Origin: Hanamia caeni
GTDB lineage: Bacteria > Bacteroidota > Bacteroidia > Chitinophagales > Chitinophagaceae
DNA: 64,000 nt
Assembly: GCF_003721595.1 (NCBI RefSeq)
Contig: NZ_RJJR01000006.1
Coordinates: 1-64,000 of the forward strand
Reading direction: 5' to 3'
The notes beneath the pieces are model-generated. The model did no database searches. It worked only from the letters and a program-made list of their open reading frames with translations, and had not been told where the DNA came from. The position numbers and the translations under genes are program-made. Within the stretch, counting starts at the first letter, position 1, and every line of letters starts with the position of its first letter. This document shows positions 55,605 through 63,723 of this stretch, in pieces.

Positions 55605-56825
55605 ATGAATGAACACGTTACCTTACCTGAAGGAAATGTTGAAAAGCAAACTACTACCATAAACCTGGGGCCAACTCACCCTGCTACTCACGGCGTATTT
55701 CAAAATGTGATAGAATTAGATGGCGAAACAATTGTAAGTGCAGAACAAACAGTTGGTTACATTCACAGGGCATTTGAGAAAATTGCCGAATTCAGAACGC
55801 CTTACCAGATTACAACGCTTACTGACAGACTAAATTATTGTTCCGCACCGCTGAATAATATGGGCTGGCACATCACGTGCGAAAAACTATTAGGAATCAA
55901 AACCCCGAAGCGTGTTGATTATTTGCGGATTATTATCATGGAATTATCACGGATATCAGATCACCTGATTTGTAATTCCATAGTTGGTGTGGATTCGGGG
56001 GCATTCTCTGGATTTTTGTATGTAATGCAATACCGCGAACTTATTTACGAAATTTATGAAGAAATCTGCGGCTCGCGGCTTACAACTAATATGGGCAGAA
56101 TAGGCGGTTTTGAAAGAAACTTCACACCCCAGGCATTTGAAAAACTGGAGAAGTTTATAAAAGAATGGCCGGGGGTATTAAAAGAATTTAATGATCTGTT
56201 TATTCGCAACCGCATTTTTATTGATCGTACAAAAGGCGTAGGGCCTATTTCAGCAGAAAGGGCGTTGAACTATGGTTTTACCGGACCCAATCTTCGGGCA
56301 GCGGGAGTAGATTATGATGTAAGAATTCATACGCCTTACAGCAGCTACGGGGATTTTGATTTTACCATCCCGGTGGGCTCTACCGGAGATTGTTATGACA
56401 GGTTTTTGGTACGCGACCAGGAGATGTGGCAGAGCCTGGAAATCATTAAGCAAGCTTATCAAAAAGTTCAGGAATTCAAAGGAGCAGAAGCCGAAATTTT
56501 TCATGCTGATGTACCTGAATATTATCTTCCTGACAAGAAAGATGTATATTCTAAAATGGAAGCGCTTATTTATCACTTTAAGATAATAATGGGCGAAACC
56601 AAAATACCGGTGGCGGAAGTTTATTCATGCATTGAAGCAGCTAATGGCGAATTGGGATTTTATTTAATCACTGATGGTGGCCGGTCTCCTTACCGGCTTC
56701 ATTTCAGAAGGCCTTGTTTCATTTATTACCAGGCTTATTCTGAATTGACCAAAGGACAGCTATTAAGTGATGCGATAATAACTATGAGTAGTTTGAATTT
56801 GATTGCAGGGGAGTTGGATGCGTGA
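55605..56825 (+). CDS. nuoD: NADH-quinone oxidoreductase subunit D
   Basis: The 49-kDa subunit that helps form the quinone site. From ATG 55605 it has 406 residues with NLGPTHPATHGVFQNV near the start, TVGYIHRAFEKIAE, and DPVF-like late motifs SCIEAANGELGFYLITDGGRSPYRLHFRRPCF. An upstream GTG at 55587 adds 6 residues. The next nuo gene is separated by a nucleotidyltransferase cassette. Confidence 0.95.
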   Translation: MNEHVTLPEGNVEKQTTTINLGPTHPATHGVFQNVIELDGETIVSAEQTVGYIHRAFEKIAEFRTPYQITTLTDRLNYCSAPLNNMGWHITCEKLLGIKTPKRVDYLRIIIMELSRISDHLICNSIVGVDSGAFSGFLYVMQYRELIYEIYEEICGSRLTTNMGRIGGFERNFTPQAFEKLEKFIKEWPGVLKEFNDLFIRNRIFIDRTKGVGPISAERALNYGFTGPNLRAAGVDYDVRIHTPYSSYGDFDFTIPVGSTGDCYDRFLVRDQEMWQSLEIIKQAYQKVQEFKGAEAEIFHADVPEYYLPDKKDVYSKMEALIYHFKIIMGETKIPVAEVYSCIEAANGELGFYLITDGGRSPYRLHFRRPCFIYYQAYSELTKGQLLSDAIITMSSLNLIAGELDA

Positions 56826-56882
56826 GAAAATTGATGAACAAAAAGTTATCAGGATGAGAACAATGCAATTTTAAATTGTAAA

Positions 56883-57089
56883 ATGGAAAAACAGAGAAAA
56901 ATAAAATTGGTTGTAAAAAAAGTAACTTTCGCAGAGGCTGAGAAGGCAGATGATGAATATTGGGCAAACGCATCTGCCGAAGAAAGATTGCAGGAATTAA
57001 TTGAGCTTAGGAGTATTTTTTTTGGGAATACAGGAAAAAGAATAAAGAAGGTAGTTTCGAAAAGAAATAGATATGAAGAGGAAGATTAA
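56883..57089 (+). CDS. small charged protein paired with a nucleotidyltransferase
   Basis: A 68-residue highly charged protein with a helical centre (EERLQELIELRSIFFG) and Lys/Arg-rich ends. It overlaps the next gene by 17 bases. It lies between nuoD and nuoE. The pairing with a DUF6036-type nucleotidyltransferase fits a toxin-antitoxin or partner pair; its role is inferred from position only. Confidence 0.6.
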   Translation: MEKQRKIKLVVKKVTFAEAEKADDEYWANASAEERLQELIELRSIFFGNTGKRIKKVVSKRNRYEEED

Positions 57090-57546
57090 GCTTGAAAAAG
57101 ATATTCTTGATTTTGTAGAGTTGTGTAATAAACATGAAGTAAGGTATTTAGTGATTGGTGGATATGCCGTTAGTATTCACGGTCATCCAAGATCAACAAA
57201 AGATATCGATGTGTGTATTGAAATGTCGGAATTAAATGCTTCAAAAATGATTTCTGTTATTAATGAATTTGGTTTTGGTTCTTTAAAATTAGATAAAGAG
57301 GATTTTTTAAAAAAAGATTTAGTAACTCAATTGGGGTTTCCTCCCTTAAGAATCGACATTTTAAATGATCTTGATGGAGTTAATTTTGAAGAAGCGTGGA
57401 ATAATAAAAAAATAGTGACTTTTGAGCATGTTCCTGTAAATTTTATTGGTTATAACGAACTTTTGATAGTGAAACAGAAATCCGCACGCTCACAGGACAT
57501 TGCAGATATTGAAATGCTTAAAAAAAGAAATAAGGAAAGTAAATGA
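57073..57546 (+). CDS. DUF6036-type nucleotidyltransferase inside the nuo operon
   Basis: A 157-residue protein with the nucleotidyltransferase signature LVIGGYAVSIHGHPRSTKDIDVCIE: G29-G30, H36, and the metal pair D44 and D46. The pattern GGYA...HG..R.T.DID fits the DUF6036/AbiEii-related group, often toxins. It overlaps the small gene by 17 bases, and its TGA stop overlaps the nuoE ATG (ATGA). So this non-respiratory gene is coupled to nuoE translation. No nuclease domain is seen. How it affects complex I, if at all, is unknown. Confidence 0.8.
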   Translation: MKRKIKLEKDILDFVELCNKHEVRYLVIGGYAVSIHGHPRSTKDIDVCIEMSELNASKMISVINEFGFGSLKLDKEDFLKKDLVTQLGFPPLRIDILNDLDGVNFEEAWNNKKIVTFEHVPVNFIGYNELLIVKQKSARSQDIADIEMLKKRNKESK

Positions 57547-58043
57547 GTGTACAATTTTCACAGGAAAAATTAGACAAGGTAAATGAGCTAAAAAGCCATT
57601 ACCCTGAGGGAAAACATAAAAGTGCTCTTATTGAAGTTTTGCACATGGCACAGGAAGAATATGGATGGCTGGATGTAAATACGATGGATTATGTGGCATC
57701 GCTGCTAAACCTTCAGCCCATCGAAGTTTATGAAGTTGCGTCTTTTTATACTATGTTTAATCTTACGCCTGTCGGCAAATATACTTTTGAAGTGTGCCAA
57801 ACAGGGCCGTGCATGCTTCGTGGAAGCGACCAGATAATTGATTATATAAAAAAGAAACTTGACATAGGGGTTGGCGAAACTACAAAAGACGGAATGTTCA
57901 CCTTAAAAACTGTAGAATGCCTTGGCGCCTGCGGCTATGCACCTATGATGCAGATGGGGAAATATTATAAAGAACACCTTACGCCTGAAAGAATTGACCA
58001 GATAGTTGAGGAATGCAGAAAAAACAGTGAAAGAAATAATTAA
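57543..58043 (+). CDS. nuoE: NADH-quinone oxidoreductase subunit E
   Basis: The 24-kDa subunit carrying the N1a [2Fe-2S] cluster. Ligands C85, C90, C126 and C130 are present in CQTGPC and CLGACGYAP. The 166-residue length is normal. Its ATG overlaps the stop of the DUF6036 gene by 4 bases. Confidence 0.95.
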   Translation: MSVQFSQEKLDKVNELKSHYPEGKHKSALIEVLHMAQEEYGWLDVNTMDYVASLLNLQPIEVYEVASFYTMFNLTPVGKYTFEVCQTGPCMLRGSDQIIDYIKKKLDIGVGETTKDGMFTLKTVECLGACGYAPMMQMGKYYKEHLTPERIDQIVEECRKNSERNN

Positions 58044-58060
58044 CAGGAAATAATTTTTGT

Positions 58061-59407
58061 ATGAAAAAATTATTATTAGATAAAATTGATATTCCGGGTA
58101 TAAAGGGCTTTGATGTATATCGTCGTGAAGGAGGTTATCAAAGTGTGGAAAAAGCATTAAAAATGCAAACAGGCGATATTGTTGAGGAAGTCAAAAAAAG
58201 CGGCCTTCGCGGAAGGGGGGGAGCAGGATTTCCGACCGGGTTAAAGTGGAGCTTCCTGGCAAAACCTGAAGGCGTTCCACGGTATCTTGTTTGCAATGCG
58301 GATGAGAGTGAACCCGGCACTTTTAAGGATCGATTTCTGATGGAATTTATCCCCCACTTGCTAATTGAGGGTATGATTGTCTCATCTTATGCGCTCGGAA
58401 GCAATATTTCTTACATATACATCCGGGGCGAATATGACTGGGTGGCTGATATTTTACAGCAAGCGATTGAAGAAGCCAAACAAAACGGATTCTTAGGGAA
58501 GAATATTTTGGGTAGCGGTTTTGATTGTACCATCTACCTGTACCGGGGCGCAGGAGCTTATATATGCGGAGAAGAAACAGCTCTTTTGGAAAGCCTGGAA
58601 GGAAAAAGAGGACTTCCCAGGATCAAACCGCCCTTTCCGGCAATTAAAGGCGTATGGGGATGCCCCACTGTAGTTAATAATGTGGAAACAATTTGTGCGG
58701 TGGTGCCAATTATCAATGATGGCGGAGAAGCCTATTCAAAAATCGGTGTTGGAAAATCTACCGGGACAAAATTAATTTCGGCATGCGGCAATATTAACAA
58801 GCCAGGTGTGTATGAAATTGATATGACCATCACTGTTGAAGAATTTATCTACAGCGATGAATATTGCGGGGGCATTGCCAATGGAAAAAGATTGAAAGCG
58901 TGCATACCCGGAGGATCATCAGTGCCTATTTTACCTGCAAATCTGTTATTGAAAACGGCTAAAGGCGAGCCGCGGCTCATGAATTACGAAAGCCTTGCAG
59001 ATGGAGGCTTTATAACAGGAAGTTCGATGGGTTCGGGAGGATTTATTGTTCTGGATGAAGACCAATGTATCGTTCGCCATACTTATACTATTTCAAGATT
59101 TTATCACCATGAAAGTTGTGGACAATGCTCGCCTTGCCGCGAAGGAACCGGGTGGCTGGAAAAGATTTTTTATAATATTGAGCATGGCAGAGGCAAAATG
59201 AAGGATATAGATTTGCTTTGGGATGTGCAGAGAAGGATAGAAGGAAATACAATTTGCCCGTTTGGAGACGCAGCGGCATGGCCCGTTGCAGCCTCTATCA
59301 GGCATTTCAGAGATGAGTTTGAATGGCATATTTTAAACCCTGAAGAGTGTTTGGTTAGAAATTATGGATTGGCGCATTATGCCGATCCGTTGGAAGTGCC
59401 TGCGTAA
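58061..59407 (+). CDS. nuoF: NADH-quinone oxidoreductase subunit F
   Basis: Binds NADH and FMN. The 448-residue protein has the NADH-binding GRGGAGFPTGLKW (about 51), the FMN segment NADESEPGTFKDR, and the N3 [4Fe-4S] motif ESCGQCSPCREG (about 351). It is followed 9 bases later by an MNT nucleotidyltransferase gene instead of nuoG. Confidence 0.96.
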   Translation: MKKLLLDKIDIPGIKGFDVYRREGGYQSVEKALKMQTGDIVEEVKKSGLRGRGGAGFPTGLKWSFLAKPEGVPRYLVCNADESEPGTFKDRFLMEFIPHLLIEGMIVSSYALGSNISYIYIRGEYDWVADILQQAIEEAKQNGFLGKNILGSGFDCTIYLYRGAGAYICGEETALLESLEGKRGLPRIKPPFPAIKGVWGCPTVVNNVETICAVVPIINDGGEAYSKIGVGKSTGTKLISACGNINKPGVYEIDMTITVEEFIYSDEYCGGIANGKRLKACIPGGSSVPILPANLLLKTAKGEPRLMNYESLADGGFITGSSMGSGGFIVLDEDQCIVRHTYTISRFYHHESCGQCSPCREGTGWLEKIFYNIEHGRGKMKDIDLLWDVQRRIEGNTICPFGDAAAWPVAASIRHFRDEFEWHILNPEECLVRNYGLAHYADPLEVPA

Positions 59408-59416
59408 ACAATTTTT

Positions 59417-59746
59417 ATGGTAACAGAAAAACAAATGAAACTTTTGGTTAACACTATTGTAAAGGAAATTAATCCAAATAAGGTAGTATTGTTTGGAAGT
59501 TATGCAGCCAATAAACAAACGAAGGATAGTGATGTAGATTTAATTGTTGTAATAGATACAGATTTAGAAGAAGGAGAACGAAAGAATAAAGTTTGTTCAC
59601 TCAATTTACTTACAGCAACTGATGAGTTGTTGTTCCCAAAAGATCTGTTTATTTATTCAGAAAAAGAATTTCAAAAATTGAAAAATAATTCCCAATCATT
59701 TTTATATGGAGCTTTAAAACAATCGAGGAGTTTATATGTCAGATAG
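59417..59746 (+). CDS. MNT-type nucleotidyltransferase inside the nuo operon
   Basis: A 109-residue minimal nucleotidyltransferase between nuoF and nuoG. It has GSYAAN (27-32) and SDVDL with D39 and D41; the usual Arg-Gly after GSYA is replaced by Ala-Asn. It starts 9 bases after nuoF and overlaps the HEPN remnant by 11 bases. It is the antitoxin half of a HEPN/MNT pair whose toxin is now broken. Confidence 0.82.
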   Translation: MVTEKQMKLLVNTIVKEINPNKVVLFGSYAANKQTKDSDVDLIVVIDTDLEEGERKNKVCSLNLLTATDELLFPKDLFIYSEKEFQKLKNNSQSFLYGALKQSRSLYVR

Positions 59747-60121
59747 CAACGATTACAAGCATTGGATAAAGTATGCGGCAAATGACATTGCAGAGGCCAA
59801 TGACTTGCATTTGCATAAAGAATATGTTTTCCACGCTGTTGTAATCCATTGCCAGCAATCTGTAGAAAAATATTTGAAAGCATTTAACAATAGTAAAATC
59901 ATTTAGACACATGATTTACTTATTTTATGTAAATTATGTGAAAAATAGATGAAGATTTCGCAGGCTTTAAGCCTGATTTAAATTCACTGAGCGTAGATTA
60001 TCGGGAAAGCCGTTATCCGGGTGATTTTGAAGATGAGACTTTAGAAAATGCTAAAGATGCATTGCAAACTGCATTAAAATTTGAAAAATTTATTTTGCCA
60101 AAATTTGGGTTAAAAAATTAA
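59736..60121 (+). pseudogene. broken HEPN toxin gene
   Basis: The start encodes 56 residues of a HEPN protein (WIKYAANDIAEANDLHLHKEY, then HCQQSVEKYLKAF) and then meets TAG at 59904. Reading on in the same frame gives THDLLILCKLCEK, which is normal HEPN sequence. A one-base deletion in an A-run then shifts the frame, after which IDEDFAGFKPDL, the RESRYPGDF motif and a C-terminal helix continue to TAA at 60121. Two lesions therefore disrupt it. Its partner MNT gene is intact, and nuoG starts 5 bases later. Confidence 0.82.
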
Positions 60122-60125
60122 AAAA

Positions 60126-61301
60126 ATGGCTGACGAACAAAAACCGGAATTATTTAAAATAACGATAGATGGCATCACCATAGAAGTTCCTAAAGGGACC
60201 ACTATTTTAAATGCTGCGCGCAAAATCGGCCCTTCCGTGGCACCGCCCACGATGTGCTATTACAGTTCATTAGAAGGGAGCGGGGGTAAATGCCGGACAT
60301 GCCTGGTAGAAGTTGCTGCGGGTTCCACCAAAGACCCACGACCAATGCCAAAATTGGTAGCTTCATGCAGGACAGAGGTGATGGACGGAATGATAGTGAA
60401 AAATGTGACCAGCGAAAAAGCGCTCGATGCAAGAAAGGGCATTGTAGAATATTTATTAATCAACCATCCGTTGGATTGCCCTATTTGCGACCAGGCGGGA
60501 GAATGTCCTTTGCAGGATTTAAGTTACGACCATGGAATTGTGGGAACCAGGTATGAATTTAAGAGAAGAACCTTTGTGAGGGAAGATATTGGTCCATATA
60601 TCCAGCTTCACATGACTCGCTGCATATTATGCTATCGCTGCCTGATGGTAGCTGACCAAATCACCGACTCAAGAAGTCATGGTATTTTATTACGGGGCGA
60701 CTCTTCAGAAATTTCCACTTATATTTCTAAAGCTATTGAAAATGATTTCAGCGGAAATGTAATTGATGTTTGCCCGGTTGGGGCACTCACTGACCGCACT
60801 GCCAGGTTTAAAAACAGGATATGGTTTTTGAAACCCATGGATGCGCATCGGGATTGCGATAAATGTTGCGGCAAGGTTACTTTGTGGCGACGTGGCGAAG
60901 AAGTTTTTAAAGTTACCACGCGTATGGATCCCTGGGGCGAGGTTCAACGCTACGATGGCAAGCCGGGATGGATATGCAACACATGCCGTTTTGAAAAGAA
61001 AAAAACTTCTGATTGGGTAATTGAAGGCCCTACCAAAGTGAAGAGGCATTCTGTTATATCAACAAACCATTACGTTAAAAAACAAGTACCGCCCGACCCT
61101 TTAAATAAAGTACTTTTTGGAAGAAGCCCTATGTTATTAATGGATATTAAGAACATTAGCCAGGTGAATCCTTCTGATATTAAACTCAGCCTTTTGCCAG
61201 GGCCTGCTACCTCCACGACATTTATTGAAAAGGACATCGAAAAGGAAATAGAAGAAACCCCGGCTGAAAGATTAGCAATTAATGATCACAAAAAACCATA
61301 A
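60126..61301 (+). CDS. nuoG: NADH-quinone oxidoreductase subunit G, short form
   Basis: Iron-sulfur subunit. The 391-residue protein has the [2Fe-2S] ligands C44, C56, C59 and C81, the His-Cys cluster H114, C118, C121 and C127, and a [4Fe-4S] set C166, C169, C172 and C216. It stops soon after. The long molybdopterin-fold half of E. coli NuoG is absent, which is typical of this group. Further cysteines (C244, C247, C248, C284, C287) may hold one more cluster. It follows the HEPN remnant by 4 bases. Confidence 0.93.
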   Translation: MADEQKPELFKITIDGITIEVPKGTTILNAARKIGPSVAPPTMCYYSSLEGSGGKCRTCLVEVAAGSTKDPRPMPKLVASCRTEVMDGMIVKNVTSEKALDARKGIVEYLLINHPLDCPICDQAGECPLQDLSYDHGIVGTRYEFKRRTFVREDIGPYIQLHMTRCILCYRCLMVADQITDSRSHGILLRGDSSEISTYISKAIENDFSGNVIDVCPVGALTDRTARFKNRIWFLKPMDAHRDCDKCCGKVTLWRRGEEVFKVTTRMDPWGEVQRYDGKPGWICNTCRFEKKKTSDWVIEGPTKVKRHSVISTNHYVKKQVPPDPLNKVLFGRSPMLLMDIKNISQVNPSDIKLSLLPGPATSTTFIEKDIEKEIEETPAERLAINDHKKP

Positions 61302-61319
61302 TTAAATAAGTTTCGCAAT

Positions 61320-62399
61320 ATGTATTACAACCATATATTTCTCAGCATTGATTGGGCATTATTTATTGAGAAGCTTGTTTTAATTGTAATTGTTGTAAGT
61401 GTATCTCTTGTAGTTGCTATGTACTCTACTTACGCCGAAAGAAAGGTGGCAGCTTTTATGCAGGATAGGAGAGGCCCTAACAGGGCTGGCCCATTCGGGA
61501 TATTACAGCCTTTGGCTGACGGTATGAAACTTTTTTTTAAGGAAGAAATTGTACCCAGCTTTTCTTCCAAATTCCTGTTTATCCTTGGGCCCATTCTTGC
61601 GATGCTTACGGCTATCATGGTAAGTGCAGTGATTCCGTGGGGAAATTATATGCATATTTTGGGGCGCAATGTTTCTCTGCAGATAGCGGATATCAACATT
61701 GGCATCCTGTATATTTTTGGGGTTTTAAGTCTTGGTGTGTATGGAATTATGATTGGTGGATGGGCAAGTAATAACAAGTTTTCATTATTAGGTGCTATGC
61801 GCGCTGCCTCTCAAATAATTAGCTACGAACTGGCTCTTGGAATTGCGCTGATAGCCTTACTATTGCTGACCGGAACGCTTAACCTCGGAGAAATGGTTCA
61901 TCAACAAAAAGATGGCACTTGGAATATTTTTAAACAACCTCTTGGTTTCCTGATTTTTTTGATTTGCGCCTTTGCAGAAACCAACCGCACTCCCTTTGAT
62001 TTGCCGGAAGCGGAAAATGAGTTAATGGGCGGTTATCATGCAGAATATTCCTCCATGAAGCTGGGATTTTATTTGTTTGCAGAATACGTAAACATGTTCC
62101 TGAGCGGTGCAGTGATGACGACACTTTATTTTGGTGGATATGATATCCCGTTTTTTAATGATGCACATTTGATGCAAACCCTTGGTGCAAATTGGCTCGC
62201 GATTATCCAGGGAATTGTTTTGTTTATCAAAATATCATTGTTTATATTTCTATTTATGTGGGTACGATGGACAGTTCCAAGATTCAGGTACGACCAGTTA
62301 ATGAACCTTGGCTGGAAAATATTGCTGCCTTTATCAATCTTAAATATGTTGGTAACGGGCGCATTAATTTTATTAAAACAAAATCACTGGCATTTTTAA
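61320..62399 (+). CDS. nuoH: NADH-quinone oxidoreductase subunit H
   Basis: Membrane subunit that forms the quinone entry and links to the peripheral arm. The 359-residue protein has eight or nine helices and the conserved loops YAERKVAAFMQDRRGPNRAGPFG and FAETNRTPFDLPEAENELMGGYH. It follows nuoG by 18 bases. Confidence 0.96.
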   Translation: MYYNHIFLSIDWALFIEKLVLIVIVVSVSLVVAMYSTYAERKVAAFMQDRRGPNRAGPFGILQPLADGMKLFFKEEIVPSFSSKFLFILGPILAMLTAIMVSAVIPWGNYMHILGRNVSLQIADINIGILYIFGVLSLGVYGIMIGGWASNNKFSLLGAMRAASQIISYELALGIALIALLLLTGTLNLGEMVHQQKDGTWNIFKQPLGFLIFLICAFAETNRTPFDLPEAENELMGGYHAEYSSMKLGFYLFAEYVNMFLSGAVMTTLYFGGYDIPFFNDAHLMQTLGANWLAIIQGIVLFIKISLFIFLFMWVRWTVPRFRYDQLMNLGWKILLPLSILNMLVTGALILLKQNHWHF

Positions 62400-62456
62400 A
62401 ACTTAACGATACTTTTGCAGCAGGTGTGGTGATTTTGAAGGAAAAATATTATTAAA

Positions 62457-63023
62457 ATGGAAGCACTAACTAACAGATTAAAACCGGTAGACAGACATAA
62501 AATGAGTCTTTGGGAGCGCATTTATTTGCCGGCCGTTTTTAAAGGAATGGTGATTACACTGAGGCATTTTTTTAAAAGAAAAGCTACTATCAGTTACCCG
62601 GAGCAGGTAAGGCCATTTAGCCCGGTATTTAGAGGGTTGCAAATTTTAAACAGGGATGAAGAAGGGCGCGAAAACTGTACTGCATGTGGCTTGTGTGCGT
62701 TAGCCTGCCCCGCAGAAGCAATCACTATGGAATGTGCTGAAAGAAAGCCGGGAGAGGAGCATTTATACCGCGAAGAAAAATATGCGGCTAAGTATGAAAT
62801 CAATATGCTAAGATGCATTTTTTGCGGGTTGTGTGAAGAGGCGTGTCCGAAAGATGCGGTGTATTTAACTGAGACTTTTGCACCTTCTAACTATAATAGA
62901 AACGGCTTTATTTACGGTAAGGAAGATTTATTAATACCCGATCCTAAAACAGATCCGGAAGGATTTGCAAAAGCAAGAGGAAGCAGAATTAATAATCCGC
63001 AGGGACATGGTAACGAACGGTAA
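62457..63023 (+). CDS. nuoI: NADH-quinone oxidoreductase subunit I
   Basis: Carries the N6a and N6b [4Fe-4S] clusters. The 188-residue protein has two ferredoxin motifs, C74-C77-C80-C84 (CTACGLCALACP) and C120-C123-C126-C130 (CIFCGLCEEACP). It starts 57 bases after nuoH. A 181-base gap follows before nuoJ. Confidence 0.95.
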   Translation: MEALTNRLKPVDRHKMSLWERIYLPAVFKGMVITLRHFFKRKATISYPEQVRPFSPVFRGLQILNRDEEGRENCTACGLCALACPAEAITMECAERKPGEEHLYREEKYAAKYEINMLRCIFCGLCEEACPKDAVYLTETFAPSNYNRNGFIYGKEDLLIPDPKTDPEGFAKARGSRINNPQGHGNER

Positions 63024-63204
63024 TATAATCAGATGGAAATTGAAATTTTGATTTCTTAGCTCAGGGTGGTACCAAATAAAAACAGTAAACCTATAAAAAA
63101 GTAAATTTTTTATTTTGTTCCAATCATTGATGTGAAATAAAATAAAACCAGCCAATAAATTGAATTACCATTGCTTTTTTAGAAGGCAATAAGAAAATTG
63201 ATAA

Positions 63205-63723
63205 ATGGAAATTACTAAAATTCTCTTCTGGTTCCTCACAGCTTTAGCTGTAAGTGGCGCTATTGGAGTAGTTGCCTGCAAAAATCCAATATACAGCGTA
63301 TTGTCGCTTATCATAGTCTTTTTTGCTATTTCAGGCCATTACATTCTGATGAATGCACAGTTCCTCGCGATCGTAAATATTATAGTCTATGCAGGAGCTA
63401 TCATGGTATTGTTTCTCTTTGTTATTATGATGATTAATTTGAACGCTGAGACCGAGCCTGTCAAAAATGTCTATTTGAAAATGGCCGGTGTCATTTCAGG
63501 CCTTACCCTAATGATTGTTTTGGTAGCAGCACTGGCCCATTCTGAAAATGTAAATATCGTGATGAAGCAAGGCACAGGTATTGGCCTCACTGAAAATTTG
63601 GGGAAAACCCTTTTTAATAATTATGTGGTTCCTTTCGAAATAAGTAGCGTATTGTTTTTGAGCGCAATCGTAGGAGCAATATTAATTGGTAAAAAGGACG
63701 CAGTAAAACAAAAAAAGGCATGA
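63205..63723 (+). CDS. nuoJ: NADH-quinone oxidoreductase subunit J
   Basis: Membrane subunit next to NuoK and NuoA. The 172-residue protein has five helices and the signature YAGAIMVLFLFVIMMINL with the functional helix-3 glycine region. It ends in ATGA, overlapping the next gene. The 181 bases before it show no clear gene or strong promoter. Confidence 0.92.
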   Translation: MEITKILFWFLTALAVSGAIGVVACKNPIYSVLSLIIVFFAISGHYILMNAQFLAIVNIIVYAGAIMVLFLFVIMMINLNAETEPVKNVYLKMAGVISGLTLMIVLVAALAHSENVNIVMKQGTGIGLTENLGKTLFNNYVVPFEISSVLFLSAIVGAILIGKKDAVKQKKA

